From Trileptium ribeirensis (Eukaryota; Nematoda; Enoplea; Enoplida; Thoracostomopsidae): a stretch of 64,000 nucleotides of DNA. Of the stretch, positions 1-10,539 are shown piece after piece. Position 1 is the first letter of the stretch; every line of letters begins with the position of its first letter. The notes under the pieces are model-generated. The model ran no database searches, was not told the origin of the DNA, and worked only from the letters and a program-made list of their open reading frames with translations. The stretch covers positions 41,546 through 105,545 of the forward strand of contig JASANE010028067.1 of assembly GCA_030248225.1 (NCBI GenBank), read 5' to 3'. The position numbers and the translations under genes are program-made.

Positions 1-911
1 TTTTCGATGAGTTTAGGGTCGACGAGGTTTCAGAATTTTCAACAAAACCATGGTTCAAGCGGATCTATGATGGTATATACATCAAACACATCCTGCTACA
101 GCTGATTCAACAAAATAACTTGAAAACGAAAGCTACGTTTCTTCGTCAGTTATTGCAAAGTATGACTAACTAGGGCAACAAATGCCAAAATTCGCAAAAA
201 AATATTCTTTACATTAGTAGAACATAAAATTTTCGGGTTCAAATTCGAAAATTTAATGATCACGCTTTCGAGGGGTGAGGTAGCCGATTTGGTGTGAATG
301 GGGAATCAGTTCCGTCTTCTCAATTTCCTATAGCGGAACCATGGTGGTACCAATCCAAGCTGTTTCAACGTTGGGATGGTTCGTGATAGATCTAATTATT
401 ATGTACATACATTCTTTGGTTTTACTAAGTATAAAATTGAAAGACAGTATGAATTGATGCAAATATTAAAATTTGTAATATATTTAACACTTAATTTTTT
501 ATGGTTTTAGGTCGTGAAAGTTGCAAACACGTCGCTTTGGGCTTTGTTTAAAGGGAAAAAAGATCGACCACGATCGTAAAACTGCTAATAATAATGATTA
601 TATGACAATTCATTAAAATTTGTTACTAGTTTATTATTATGTTGTTAATTAAGTTTAAATGTGTTTGTTAAAATAAACAGTTGACTTGATATTTTTTGCG
701 ACACAGAATGAATTATTGTATTGTATATACCGTGTCATAAACGATTTCGCCTAGAAGTACTACATGCGAAGCTGGGACCGCGGGGCCGACAGGCGCAGTA
801 TAACAAAAAATTCCAAGCGTTACTATTATAGATTTGTAAGTTATCGAATATAAGCAACTTATTAGACACGGGCATCTACGTGGCTGAGTGTTTTTAGCTT
901 TTAACAAAACG
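1..911. other. Unassigned AT-rich stretch
   Basis: I see no convincing gene, repeat or RNA here. Open stretches are short (under 70 codons), lack similarity I can recognise, and are what chance would give. Confidence 0.5.
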
Positions 912-1422
912 CAGCTGCATGGCGCAACTTCCTAACACCATTCCCATACGACCCCGGTTATAATAACCTCAAGGGTGGACCGTAAATTTTTACAATTTCT
1001 ACACTTCTCCTGGTCAGACCCAAGAAGTTATGGAGCTTAGCAAGTCGCAGGCGAGCTTCACGAGGTGTGTTCGATTGGTTGCGCACGTGTCTAGTATCTG
1101 GTATGATTACTGAGGTCCTCCAGAGAGGTTGACATCGAAACTTGTTCGCAGGCCATAATGTCAAACCGATATTCCCTATCCTGGTCTTGGCTGAAGTTGT
1201 TTAGGTCACTATGATTTGAAATATGAGTTTGAATGCGTGCCTGGACTCATCGAGCTATGATGGTAAACCTGGAAATTTGGAAGTAGCCAATGTGGCCCCC
1301 CACAGGGTTCCGACTGTCCCTGGAAGTTTAACGTCGGATGTTCGTAGCAATGATGTATTGGCAGTAATTATTTACTATGAACGGCAGGGGCTGGCTAACA
1401 AACTTCCGTGTAATTCACACAT
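912..1422 (+). repeat. Dispersed repeat, copy A (internally deleted?)
   Basis: This 0.5 kb segment recurs in direct orientation at 9998-10539, sharing long runs such as the stretch around 'cagacccaagaagttatgg' and 'ccccccacagggttccgact'. The copies differ by scattered substitutions and two small indels (copy B has about 11 and 20 extra bases). Immediately after copy A ends comes the 17-mer 'atactctttcgtcgaac', which is also found at 12022-12038, about 1.5 kb beyond the end of copy B. That fits copy A being an internally deleted relative of a longer element spanning roughly 9998-12038. The ends show no paired terminal repeats or target duplication, so the element class is unknown. Confidence 0.75.
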
Positions 1423-3590
1423 ACTCTTTCGTCGAACGGTCAGCACTGCTTAACTACAGGTAAGGAAACAGGTTCCTAACGAATCGACGTCGGATCATTC
1501 CCTTAGCTACAATTTCCACATTATTCGTTGAATATTAGACTTTTAAACCTGGCACTCGTAAGTATGAATAAAGATAACAAACAGACGTAGAAGCCACAAA
1601 TAAAAATTGAAAGCCAGACCAAATACAAAAGCATACAAAGCGACACAAAGCGAGGACTTACTCTTCCCTCAACGATGTTCCTTCAACTTAGGGAATCCAA
1701 ACCCCAATAATTGTTCATATTTACTTAAACGCAACATTGGTAAATTCTCGAAACGCTTGAAGACTCAGCGAAGCCCGTAGTGGGGTATGTTCTCCTTTCT
1801 ACGTTTTAAATCCACTCAGCCACCACGAATGACTGGAGCGCCGACGTACTAGTGGGCTACAAAACCTGAACTAAGCCGGCGAACCACAGATCGCCACATA
1901 AGTTCAACCAATTCTATGATCGTTCGGAAACTTTAACCGCGGTCATCTCAGGAAAAATGCTCTTACCCTGACTCAGCTCAGTGCATCATGTAAAACGAGG
2001 ATTCTATTACATCCGCGTTATTTTGTTATCTACCTAAGACCACGGGGAATCAGAAGGACTTCGGCTAGCAAGTTTGCCCTATGCACCTGAATCGGAACTC
2101 GACCTTGTTGGTAAAATTCAAGACGTTGGTATAAGTAGCATGTCGGGGCGAGATGGTGGGACGACCTTGAGAATAAATCGACGCTGGGGGTGGGGGACAG
2201 TTAGCTACATTCATTGGCGAAATTTAATGGGCTCACCTACAGTCTATAACGCCCATAACCTATAAACCGTCGTACCCAACTTAATTAAAACCAAAAACAA
2301 AATTAAGTCGCCGCCCAGAAAACTACATGAAAAAATATTAATGCAAGTGCGTCGGAGCCGGTCGGTGAAGTCGACCGAACTCCGCGCTACCGAAGTCGAA
2401 CTGTTTCCTCAATTCAGAGTGTCGCTCGCAACCTCAAAATTTTCGGCCGTGTTTTGGAATAGCGATCTTGTCGCCATCCAATCGCCGTTGGTTGCTAACA
2501 CCCACATTTTTGGATTTCGCCAGGATATCCAATCGAAAAATTTCCTGAAGTTTAGAGATGACAGCTACCATAAGCCGTCATTGCCCTTAAAGAGAGACGG
2601 CTTCAATCGAAATCGCCGACATCAAATTTCAACCCTCCGAATAGTCGGAGGTCGAACATCTGCTATCTCGACCCCATTTTTTTGAAAAACGTGAACTCTG
2701 AAGCCTTAATTTCCGTTATGTATGCAGCCTCGATCATCCCATCAACGCCGGATGTTCCTTTAATTAGATCCAAAGTATTAATCATTGAACGTTAACACCT
2801 TCTCAAGTCATCAAAGAGCCCATCAATTATTAGCACTAAACCCCAAGACATATCACTTCCCGCGACTCATCTAATCCAGTTCAAAACCAAAATCTGTTTC
2901 CTTTTTTGGCTGCTCAATCGTTTCCTCGTCACTTAAATCGATATCGTAGCGTCAAACGCAATGATCGGCAATCAGGTCAGAGCATAATCGAAAAATGCTA
3001 ACACCTCTCGTTCGCGCAATCCTTGAAGGACACTATTATTGTGACTGGCACGTTATAGCCCGCTCATACATCATTCCAGCTACAGCGCCATCTGCTGCGT
3101 TGTCTTTCTCATCTGGACACACCGCCCAACCAATTTAGTTAATCCATCGTGATATTGAATGTGACCCTCCATCATGAGGACACCTGAGAACGGCAAGCAA
3201 AATCGAATCTTATCACAATTCCTAGCTTACAACGCCAGCTTTCCGGCCTCCCAGGGGGGTCTGGGCCATCGGAAGGGCCCCAAGCTGGGGCATGGGGCGC
3301 GGCATTCGAACAGGGGGCGTCTGCCGGGCGGACTCCCTTGCCCGCGTCTCCCGGGGGCCGCTACCAGTCCCCAAACCTACCCCCTTTTTCATCCCGGTAT
3401 ACCTATGTATATACGTATTTATATGGTTAATAATAAAACTCTTGGATTTTATTTATTTTATATACATATATATATATATACTTCTTCTTCTTTGTCCTTA
3501 TTCGTGTTTCCGGCATTATTTATGATGTTGTCGAGGGCATGGCAGTAAGACAAAACGGCCATGAGTTCGTGGCGGAAACAACAATCGACG
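1423..3590. other. Unassigned, CpG-containing stretch
   Basis: Composition is less AT-rich than most of the window and CpG is common. The longest open stretch is 114 codons on the plus strand at 2341-2685, basic and serine-rich, with no recognisable motif. A 15-mer (gacacaaagcgaggac) near 1643 also occurs near 9735. A poly(A)-signal-like AATAAA lies near 3433. It may be decayed mobile-element sequence, but nothing here proves that. Confidence 0.35.
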
Positions 3591-3591
3591 G

Positions 3592-3690
3592 CCGGAAGGT
3601 CAGTCGAGGAGAAAAAGGAAACGAGAAAACAGAACAAAAGAAGAAAAAAGAAAGAGAGTGAGAGAAAGAGAGAGAGGGACGCGGGAAGGG
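3592..3690. repeat. Purine-rich (GA) tract
   Basis: About 100 bases are almost entirely A and G on the plus strand, including GAGAGAGA and AAGAAAAAAGAAAGAGAG runs. Such tracts can form triplex-type structures and often sit beside retroelement ends, but no element boundary is visible here. Open frames across it are low-complexity shadows of the composition. Confidence 0.7.
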
Positions 3691-4278
3691 GTAGGGCAGT
3701 GGATTCCCGAAGAAATTTCGGCGGGTCGGAGTTAGATTCATTCCCAGGACGAAAAATGGCGTCGAATGACACCAAACACGAGGGACGCAGTATTGAGGCC
3801 AGACCCACTCCCGGTGGATGTACTTATAATAGTATAGGGGACTTAGGCGGTCTCTCTCGCCTTCGCTAAATACTCGCGCGGCCCTAGGTCGTGCTCGAAC
3901 TACTTGACTTCCTTCCGTGGACTCGGAAAGTCGACCTTGTTCACTTGCCTCCATAGTTCAACGTTTCCTATATGGATTTTCAATAAATTCTCGAACGACG
4001 CGACCGGCTATTGCTTGTGCTTCAGGGTATCGCGCTGAACAGGTGGTCCCATTAGGTATTCTAGTAACTCCGATGGGTCTTTACGTTCTCCCCGGGCACG
4101 AACGGATTCTGTTCCTTTTCACTCTATTCCCCGGTCTTCTAATTCCCACTGCGCTAGTTGGTGTTGGCTCCGAGTTGTCCATCCACCAAACGACGGTACA
4201 TTTGGAAAGCGCGAGTCGGGTGTGACGCGTTTGACGGGGCAAATGGCTGACTTATCGGTTGCTGCGGCGCTGGCGGTT

Positions 4279-4724
4279 TTATCGGGAGTGGTTCAAATCC
4301 CTGTGTAGAGGTTCATTAACAGCGATCATGGTGTTCAGTTGTCTAGTAAGCACGCCGGGGCGACGTCCTCGGTACAATTCGCGAGTAGCGGCAACAAATA
4401 GTTCATTATCATCTGTGAATATGAATTCCTCTTGCATGGTGTGGTGTAGGAATGCATAGATATCCTCGTTGGCTCTTAGTTAATTGTCTTATAGCCTTAG
4501 TGTTTCGAAAAGAGACATCATTCGTGTCGCGCATGAATTTTCTAGGACAGTTACATCCTATCGGACATTATGAATGTGTACTTCGTTAACGAATGCCATT
4601 CCGAGTCAAGCAATCCGGAAGCAGCGCCAGCTGCGGCGGCAATTAGGCTGGAAAAGCGTTTGTCCCTATGGGTAGTAAGATCGCACAATCGTTCATTGGC
4701 AACGCAGAAAGAATGCATCAGCAA
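4279..4724 (-). pseudogene. Possible envelope-like fragment, broken
   Basis: Two open segments lie on the minus strand: 4724-4551 (57 codons) and 4479-4279 (66 codons), in different frames. The first has a basic R-x-K-R motif followed directly by an Ala/Gly-rich hydrophobic run, a layout seen in the furin site and fusion peptide of envelope proteins in some LTR elements. The second has helical, leucine-bearing sequence with an 'YRGRRP' stretch, loosely similar to the heptad region of such proteins. No RT, integrase or LTR was recognised nearby, so this could be coincidence. The segment is frameshifted, has stop codons, and cannot encode a working protein. Confidence 0.15.
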
Positions 4725-4805
4725 TTAATAGTAGTTAGTGTCCAGCACACCATGGTATGCCTGGACAGGTTCACGTTCAAGATCCATCAATAAGTTGAGA
4801 AGAGA

Positions 4806-5398
4806 GGAAGTTGGGATATTGGGAAGATGGGAAGTTGGGACGACGGGAAATTGGGAAGCATGGGAAATTGGGAAGTTGGGAAAATGGGAAGATGGGAAAT
4901 TGGGAAGATGGGAAGTTGCGAAATTGGGAAGACGAGAAATTGGGAAGTTGGAAAGATGGGAAATTGGGAAGATGAGAATTTGGGAAGATGGGAAGTTGGG
5001 AAATTCGGAAGATGGGAAGTTGGAAGATGGGCGAGATGGAAATTTGGGAAATTGGGAAGATTGGAAGTTGGGTAATTGGGAAGATGGGAGACTGGAAAGA
5101 TGGGAAAATGGGAAGATGGGACGTTGGGAAATTGGGAAGATGGGGAGATGGGAAATTGGGAAGACGGAAAATTGGAAAGATGCGAAATTGGGAAGATGGG
5201 AAGTTAGGAAATTTGGAAGATGGGAAATTGGGAAGATGCGAAGTTGAGAAGATGGGAAGTTGGGACATTGGGAAGATGGGAAATTGGGAAGAGGGAAACT
5301 GGGAAGATGGGAAATTGGGAAAATGGGAAGATGAGACGTTGGGAAATTGGGAAGATAGGAAATTGGGAAGATGGGAAATTGGGAAGATGGGATAGTAG
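4806..5398 (+). repeat. Octamer minisatellite (GGGAAGNT/GGGAAATT)n
   Basis: About 590 bp of imperfect tandem octamers, mostly gggaagat, gggaaatt and gggaagtt, often alternating to give a 16 bp higher-order period. Because 8 is not a multiple of 3, all frames are read through, and the array yields long low-complexity open frames on both strands (W/G/K/E-rich on plus; P/S/F/N-rich on minus). These are by-products of the repeat, not genes. Confidence 0.95.
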
Positions 5399-5476
5399 CA
5401 ACTCCCATCTTCCCAATTTCCCAACTACCCATCTTCCCAATTTCCCATCTTCCCAACTGGGAAGACGGAAGATGGG
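5399..5476. repeat. Strand-switched end of the octamer array
   Basis: After a short spacer (gggatagtagcaactccc) the same octamers continue as their reverse complement (cccatcttcccaatttccca and so on) for about 55 bp. They then flip back to the original orientation at 5458-5476, and a lone gggaagttgggaag appears near 5532. The inverted block can pair with the preceding array into a long hairpin. Confidence 0.9.
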
Positions 5477-5552
5477 GAAATTTTGTGCGTCTAATTGCAC
5501 AGAGACACATAAATAGATAAAAATCTTCTCCGGGAAGTTGGGAAGCCCCTAA

Positions 5553-5583
5553 AGGTGACATGGGCCGACCCATTTGTCACACC
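5553..5583. repeat. Short imperfect hairpin
   Basis: GGTGACATGGG and CCCATTTGTCACACC flank a four-base loop. The hairpin lies just downstream of the minisatellite. No poly-T or other terminator context is seen, so function is unknown. Confidence 0.45.
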
Positions 5584-6073
5584 TAAAAGGTGTTATTCTC
5601 CAAGTCGTTGATATGATTATCGAAAGAGTCCATTTCTGCAACGGTTGTCACTCGGCAATAACAGATAAGTCAATCTGGTCTTGATCCAAACGTCAACGAG
5701 CAATTATTGAGTTAGTGTCATGTTGTGTAGCAATTTCCTCTCCACCAAATCCAAACGATACTTACGTTATTAATACACAATTCATACCACGTCGTCCCAG
5801 CAATAAGTATGGATACAACCCACTTCCCGTGATTTAGCAATCTAGATAGTGTATAAAGCGGTCAGCGTGAGTTTATTGGAAATGCCTCAAAACTCAGCGG
5901 ACAGCGAAGCTTTTCCAGAATCGCACTTAACAGACAAGTCGCTCCCGTCGGTAGACACCACGATAAAGTATACGCCTGTATATTTGATGTACCAATTTAA
6001 TTATCCGTGTCACACACAATAAAAAAACAAAGCTTAACTAGTCAGTATTATTAGATAGATTTTTAACCAGTAA

Positions 6074-9032
6074 TGGCTCATTCAAGTTAATTTGCGTGCA
6101 CGCTGACATTAAAATGTCCCCTATGTTAAGGTTGACATTGGGGACATTTGTAACTGTCGGCCCTCACTATTTATTTTGTCCGAGCAGACATAGCTAGCCC
6201 TTTTTTGTCCAGACAGTTAGCGCTTACTGTCCTGGACAAATTTTAGGGTCCCAGCTAGCTGTCTTTGTGCTATATGCAAAAGGAGTTGCGTTTTCAGCAA
6301 GAAGCTCATTGCTATTGCTGTTTTCTTGTACATTAGGTGTAGTGGGCTGTTGCCCCGCGACTGCATTTAGTTTTCGAGGTTCATTCGTTCCTAAGTTTTT
6401 CAGCTCTAGATTGATTGGCTAATTTGGTGGATAAAATTGGTGATCTTGTTCAGTAAAGTAGGGACGTTTTGATTTGCTGTTTTTTGTTATTACTGTTTTA
6501 GGCTATGTTTGTGCGTAAGATACTTTCGGTTTGCTGATCGACTAATACTTGGGTCTTGGTGATACACAGTCGCATCCCCAACGATATTTGTATTCATATT
6601 AGCGGCGGTATCGTGGTCTGCGAATGCTTATACACGGCAATAGTTTCCAGCTACATCTCGCATATACCGGCGCTGATGTAGTGATATAATCTATTGCTTG
6701 CTCATACTGTATTTTTTCTCTAGTCATAGCTTTAATTATTTCATTATCGAGAAAGGAGGTATAAGACGATAGTGCATACATTCTGGCAGGAGTGCACGCG
6801 GGGTTACTACCTCTGAGGTCCAGACCGTTTCTAGACCGATTAGCCAGGTATTTTACATCCCCGCGGGAAAAACTAAACCCGTAGCCAGTCAAATGCCACC
6901 GCCAAGCAAAAAGGTTCGCCGACCGACCCGTTGTGATTAACGCCATCCTGCCAATTCCTCCCTTTGCACCATTAACGTCGCCATACTGATATGCTGGTCT
7001 GCCGGCATGTGTGCACAAAATTTCATCCAGTGTTGATCACGGTTGATCTCATCTTCAAGGAATCAAGGAACGAGATCTTATAAGATAATCACAGAAGCTA
7101 TACACAAATTAATGAAGTATAGGTTTAGCCGGAGAAAAAGTAAACGTAGTTTTTCTCCACAAGCAGCATTTACCCACAATATTGTTTGTATTAAACAATA
7201 GTTATTAGCCGCATCTTTGCAATATATCCCTAATTTGGCCAAAGTTTACCCTGTATGTATGTATGAATATGTATTCTGATAGAATTTGTCAACGTGCTTC
7301 CATCTGTGGAAAGTGTTGGTGCTGTTGGCGAACGGATGTTAAACAGAAAAATATACTAGTACGTTCCCTTGTACTTAGGTCATTTTTTGCCGCCTTTGCC
7401 TGACAAGATCTTGTACGTTTGCTGGTTCTTGTAGTATTAGTATTTGAACCGGAACATTTTGAAAAAAATCAGATATACAATCGAAGTTTTTTGGTGAAAA
7501 ATTCGTGGTCCGGGTCCGGCTTAGAATTTTAAACAGTTACAGCTGTAATGTGAGTTACTTGCCCGTTTACGAACAGTGTGTTACGGTATTCAAACAGCTA
7601 ATCATGTTACTTTCATCGTTTTCATCCCGTAACGACGCTGCAATTACACCCTGATGATTCTGACGAAGGGTTAAAATGTATCTAAATTTAGATTAACCAC
7701 GTTCGCTTTGTCTTCTTTCGATTTCGAGTAACTAGTTTGCTTTGATTTACTGTATTTCCGGCGTCACGTGGTCCATCTACATGGTATCTAAATATTTTAT
7801 AATCATGTTGGCGCGATTGACCATGACCCAAAAATCATCTATCAATATTTTGCCCCAAAGTAGTTTTTTGTGAACCTTTTCCAAGCTGATCAATATTTCA
7901 ACGGTGTTAATTTCATAGTAATGTATATATTCGGGCAGACGAACATGCGCAAGTGCTATCGTGATTGTTTTGTTTCTATTTTTCATTTTTCTAGTATTAT
8001 TAAATAAACGGATGTGCGGGTAAATGGCGATATGCCTCTTACAAAGCCGGAAACTGTGGCTGCAAAGGTAAGACAAAGCCGGAAACTGTTAAGATGCGTT
8101 GGATCACTGCTTGAACACATAGCCCATGTACCCTTAAGATACTTAAAATATAAGGAATGTATTCCAGTAAATGGAATGTATGACCAGTCGTAGTGAGCAA
8201 ACACTTTTTGAGCGGAAAGAGGTATTCAGCATTGCGTACCCAAAGAGGCGTCACCTTACACTAGCTACCCCTAATTCCCACGCCGCCGACATGTATCGAG
8301 ATAGCTATATTTATTTAATAAAGCTTTAAGCTCGCAGCAACATTTTTTCAAAGCTATGTCACAACCTCATACATGTACGGTAGGGGTGTTACCATACATG
8401 CCGACGGTCAGTCGTGCCAGGGATAGAAGGTCCTGCTGGGGGAGGTCACCACGTTCGGGGGACAACCCCCCTGGCAGCTAAAATTTCAATGGTTCTAGGG
8501 GTTCGGTCGTGAGGACCGTTTTTGGTCTTCGGGGGCATATTTTTGCCCACGGGTTCACTTTTCTGCACGGGGTGATGCTGTGCACCCAACCTCAGGGTAG
8601 GGTATCACCCTAGGTTTTGGGCCTCGGAGTGGGGTTGGGGCGAAAACTCAGGGTGTGGGGTAACCCCCTTCTGCATGGTATTGGTATTGCCCACCCTGAG
8701 GTTCACACCTCCTCCCGAGGCTGAAAAGCTAGGTGTTACCTCCCCCTTGTGGGTGAGTCAGTGGTGCGCTCTCCCGTCCCAATACCGCACTGGCATGGCC
8801 AAACGCCGGCAACTATGAGAGCACACAAATTCGTAGGTTTCATATAGCGAGCCCGAACTGTGAGACAATTTTTAGTGTCAGCGCTGACTGTTGTATGAAA
8901 TCATGTAGTCAACTGACGCAGTACATCCATGTCCTACAGTTAGCTACCACTATAGCGGGACATTGGAATGGTGAGCGCAGACTGTGGGACAAAGCTAAGT
9001 CAGCGTGCACGCAAATTAACTTGAATGAGCCA
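6074..9032. mobile_element. E1: 2.96 kb terminal-inverted-repeat transposon
   Basis: The two ends are 34 bp inverted repeats, exact or nearly so (6074-6107 and 8999-9032), beginning TGGCTCATTCAAG and containing a GTGCAC core. TAA lies immediately outside both ends (6071-6073, 9033-9035), consistent with a 3 bp target duplication. Inside each end are spaced GTCC/GGACA motifs (for example 6115, 6139, 6178, 6208 and 6234 on the left), which could be transposase-binding sites. The interior has minus-strand open stretches at 6599-7018 and 7777-8254 without recognisable transposase motifs. It is therefore a non-autonomous or decayed copy. TWA-type 3 bp duplications are typical of PIF/Harbinger elements, but that assignment is only suggestive. 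Confidence 0.85.
8370..8820. other. G/C-rich block inside E1
   Basis: A 450 bp block is far richer in G and C than the rest of E1, with runs such as gggggacaacccccc and several short inverted repeats (for example ggtagggtatcaccctagg). No open frame crosses it. It may be a later insertion or a structured subterminal region; I cannot tell which. Confidence 0.4.
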
Positions 9033-9152
9033 TAACACAAAGACAAAAATAATTAAATTAAAATTTACACTGCACAAAAAACGTCCGCGCATCGTAAACT
9101 TTCCGTAAACGTTCAGTGCCAGAAAAGTTCCGGCAGCGAATGTTGCACCAAA

Positions 9153-9413
9153 ATGCGCGACCACAAGATGATTTTGTGGAGCAATCTACGACAAGCCGCC
9201 AAACGCCCGAGAGTCCAATATATCGTCAGCAAGTGGCGTACACGACACGAAATTCGTAATAGTCCCGGTACCAAGACAATAATCGTATCGAAGTCGACTA
9301 AGTCCACACGTAAAAATAGCGTCCGACAGCCCGAACGGTCAATTCGAGTCGAACGAATAACAAAGAAGCGTAAGGATTATCGAGCGAGGATCAATGTTAT
9401 AAACAGTCGATAA
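9153..9413 (+). CDS. Small very basic open frame, unrecognised
   Basis: An 86-codon open frame just right of E1, starting at ATG, with about a third Lys/Arg spread through its length (for example KSTKSTRKNSVRQP and RITKKRKDYRARI). It has no zinc knuckle, membrane segment or signal peptide. The charge would suit a nucleic-acid-binding tail or a remnant of an element-encoded protein, but no family is recognised and chance cannot be ruled out. Confidence 0.2.
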   Translation: MRDHKMILWSNLRQAAKRPRVQYIVSKWRTRHEIRNSPGTKTIIVSKSTKSTRKNSVRQPERSIRVERITKKRKDYRARINVINSR

Positions 9414-9997
9414 ATCGGTTAGAAGCTCGGTAGTTGCGATATATGAACAGTTGAACAGTATATCGTATGAGTCCGCTGAGAGCCGTTATACAACTGGGTT
9501 AAGATGTCGACTTCACGCGGACAAAATTCAATAACGAACAGGCAAATGGATTAATACACCGCGATATTGATTAGCAAAAGAATTAGTCAGTTTAGCACGT
9601 TAGAACACAATACACTTGAAATGGTGCCCATCGGGTCGACGTGTGCATATTGGGGGAGCATGCACGGTGACGTCGTAAACCACAGCACATATTGGCAAGT
9701 CCTACACAAGAGTTAGCAGGCCACATCGAACCCGACACAAAGCGAGGACACATGCAAGGGCACAAAATAATGCAAAGTACAAAAGTTAAAGGCACACTTG
9801 GGTAAGCACAATTCATATATAGCGCGGTTGCCCTATAGCGAAATTCAGAACACGTCCTAGTTGCGAGAGGCCCTAGAGAAATGAACCGTGTCTATGTGTA
9901 ATGTATGTGTAAAATTTTAGACTTAGTAGGCACCGCCAGTGAGATCGCCAAAATAAATGTCTCACGGCGTGGCCCCCAACGATGTAATAACGGTACC

Positions 9998-10539
9998 CAG
10001 CTGCATGGGGTTACTTCCTAACACCACGCCCATACGACCCCGGCTATCATAACCTCAAGGGTGAACCATAAATTTAGCAATTTTGACACCTCTCCTGGTC
10101 AGACCCAAGAAGTTATGGAGCTTAGCAAGTCGCAGGCGCGCTTCACGAGTTGTGTTCGGACCCCGCCCGATTGGTTGCGCATGTGTCTAGTATCGGGTAT
10201 GATTACTGAAGACCCCGGGAAGTTGACATCGAAATCTGCTCGCAGGCTATAATATCAAACCGATATTCTCTATACTAATCTTACGTGAAAGCTGTTTAGG
10301 TCACTATGATTTGAAATACGAGTTTGAATGCGTGCCTATTCTAGTAGAAATTTTAACTCGGATTCATAGAGCTATGATGGTAAACCAGGAAATTTGGAAG
10401 TAGCCAATGTGGCCCCCCACAGGGTTCCGACTGTCCCTGGAAGTTTAACGTCGGATGTTCTGAGCAATGATATATTGGCAGTAATTATTTACTATGAACA
10501 GCAGGGGCTGGCTAACAAGCTTCAGCGTAATTCACACAT
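9998..10539 (+). repeat. Dispersed repeat, copy B
   Basis: Diverged direct copy of 912-1422, starting at the same 'cagctgcatgg' and ending at the same 'ttcacacat'. It is slightly longer, with extra bases near 10170 and 10340. The sequence beyond 10539 is not present after copy A, except for a 17-mer at 12022-12038. Copy B may therefore belong to the more complete version of the element. Confidence 0.75.

Noticed and set aside
3174..3548. 124-codon plus-strand frame with a Gly/Pro-rich start
   Set aside because: Runs through a poly(A)-signal-like and TA-repeat region with low-complexity ends; no domain and no splice context.
4285..4310. tRNA-like 'ggttcaaatcc' T-loop string
   Set aside because: The flanking bases do not form a T-stem, and no acceptor or anticodon arm can be folded.
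4725..5573. Long open frames (up to 282 codons) on both strands
   Set aside because: They are by-products of the octamer minisatellite, which lacks stops in most frames; peptide content is pure low-complexity repeat.
912..10539. Copies A and B as the two LTRs of one 9.6 kb retrotransposon
   Set aside because: No target duplication outside them, no primer-binding site or polypurine tract at the right places, no gag/pol motifs between, and divergence is high.
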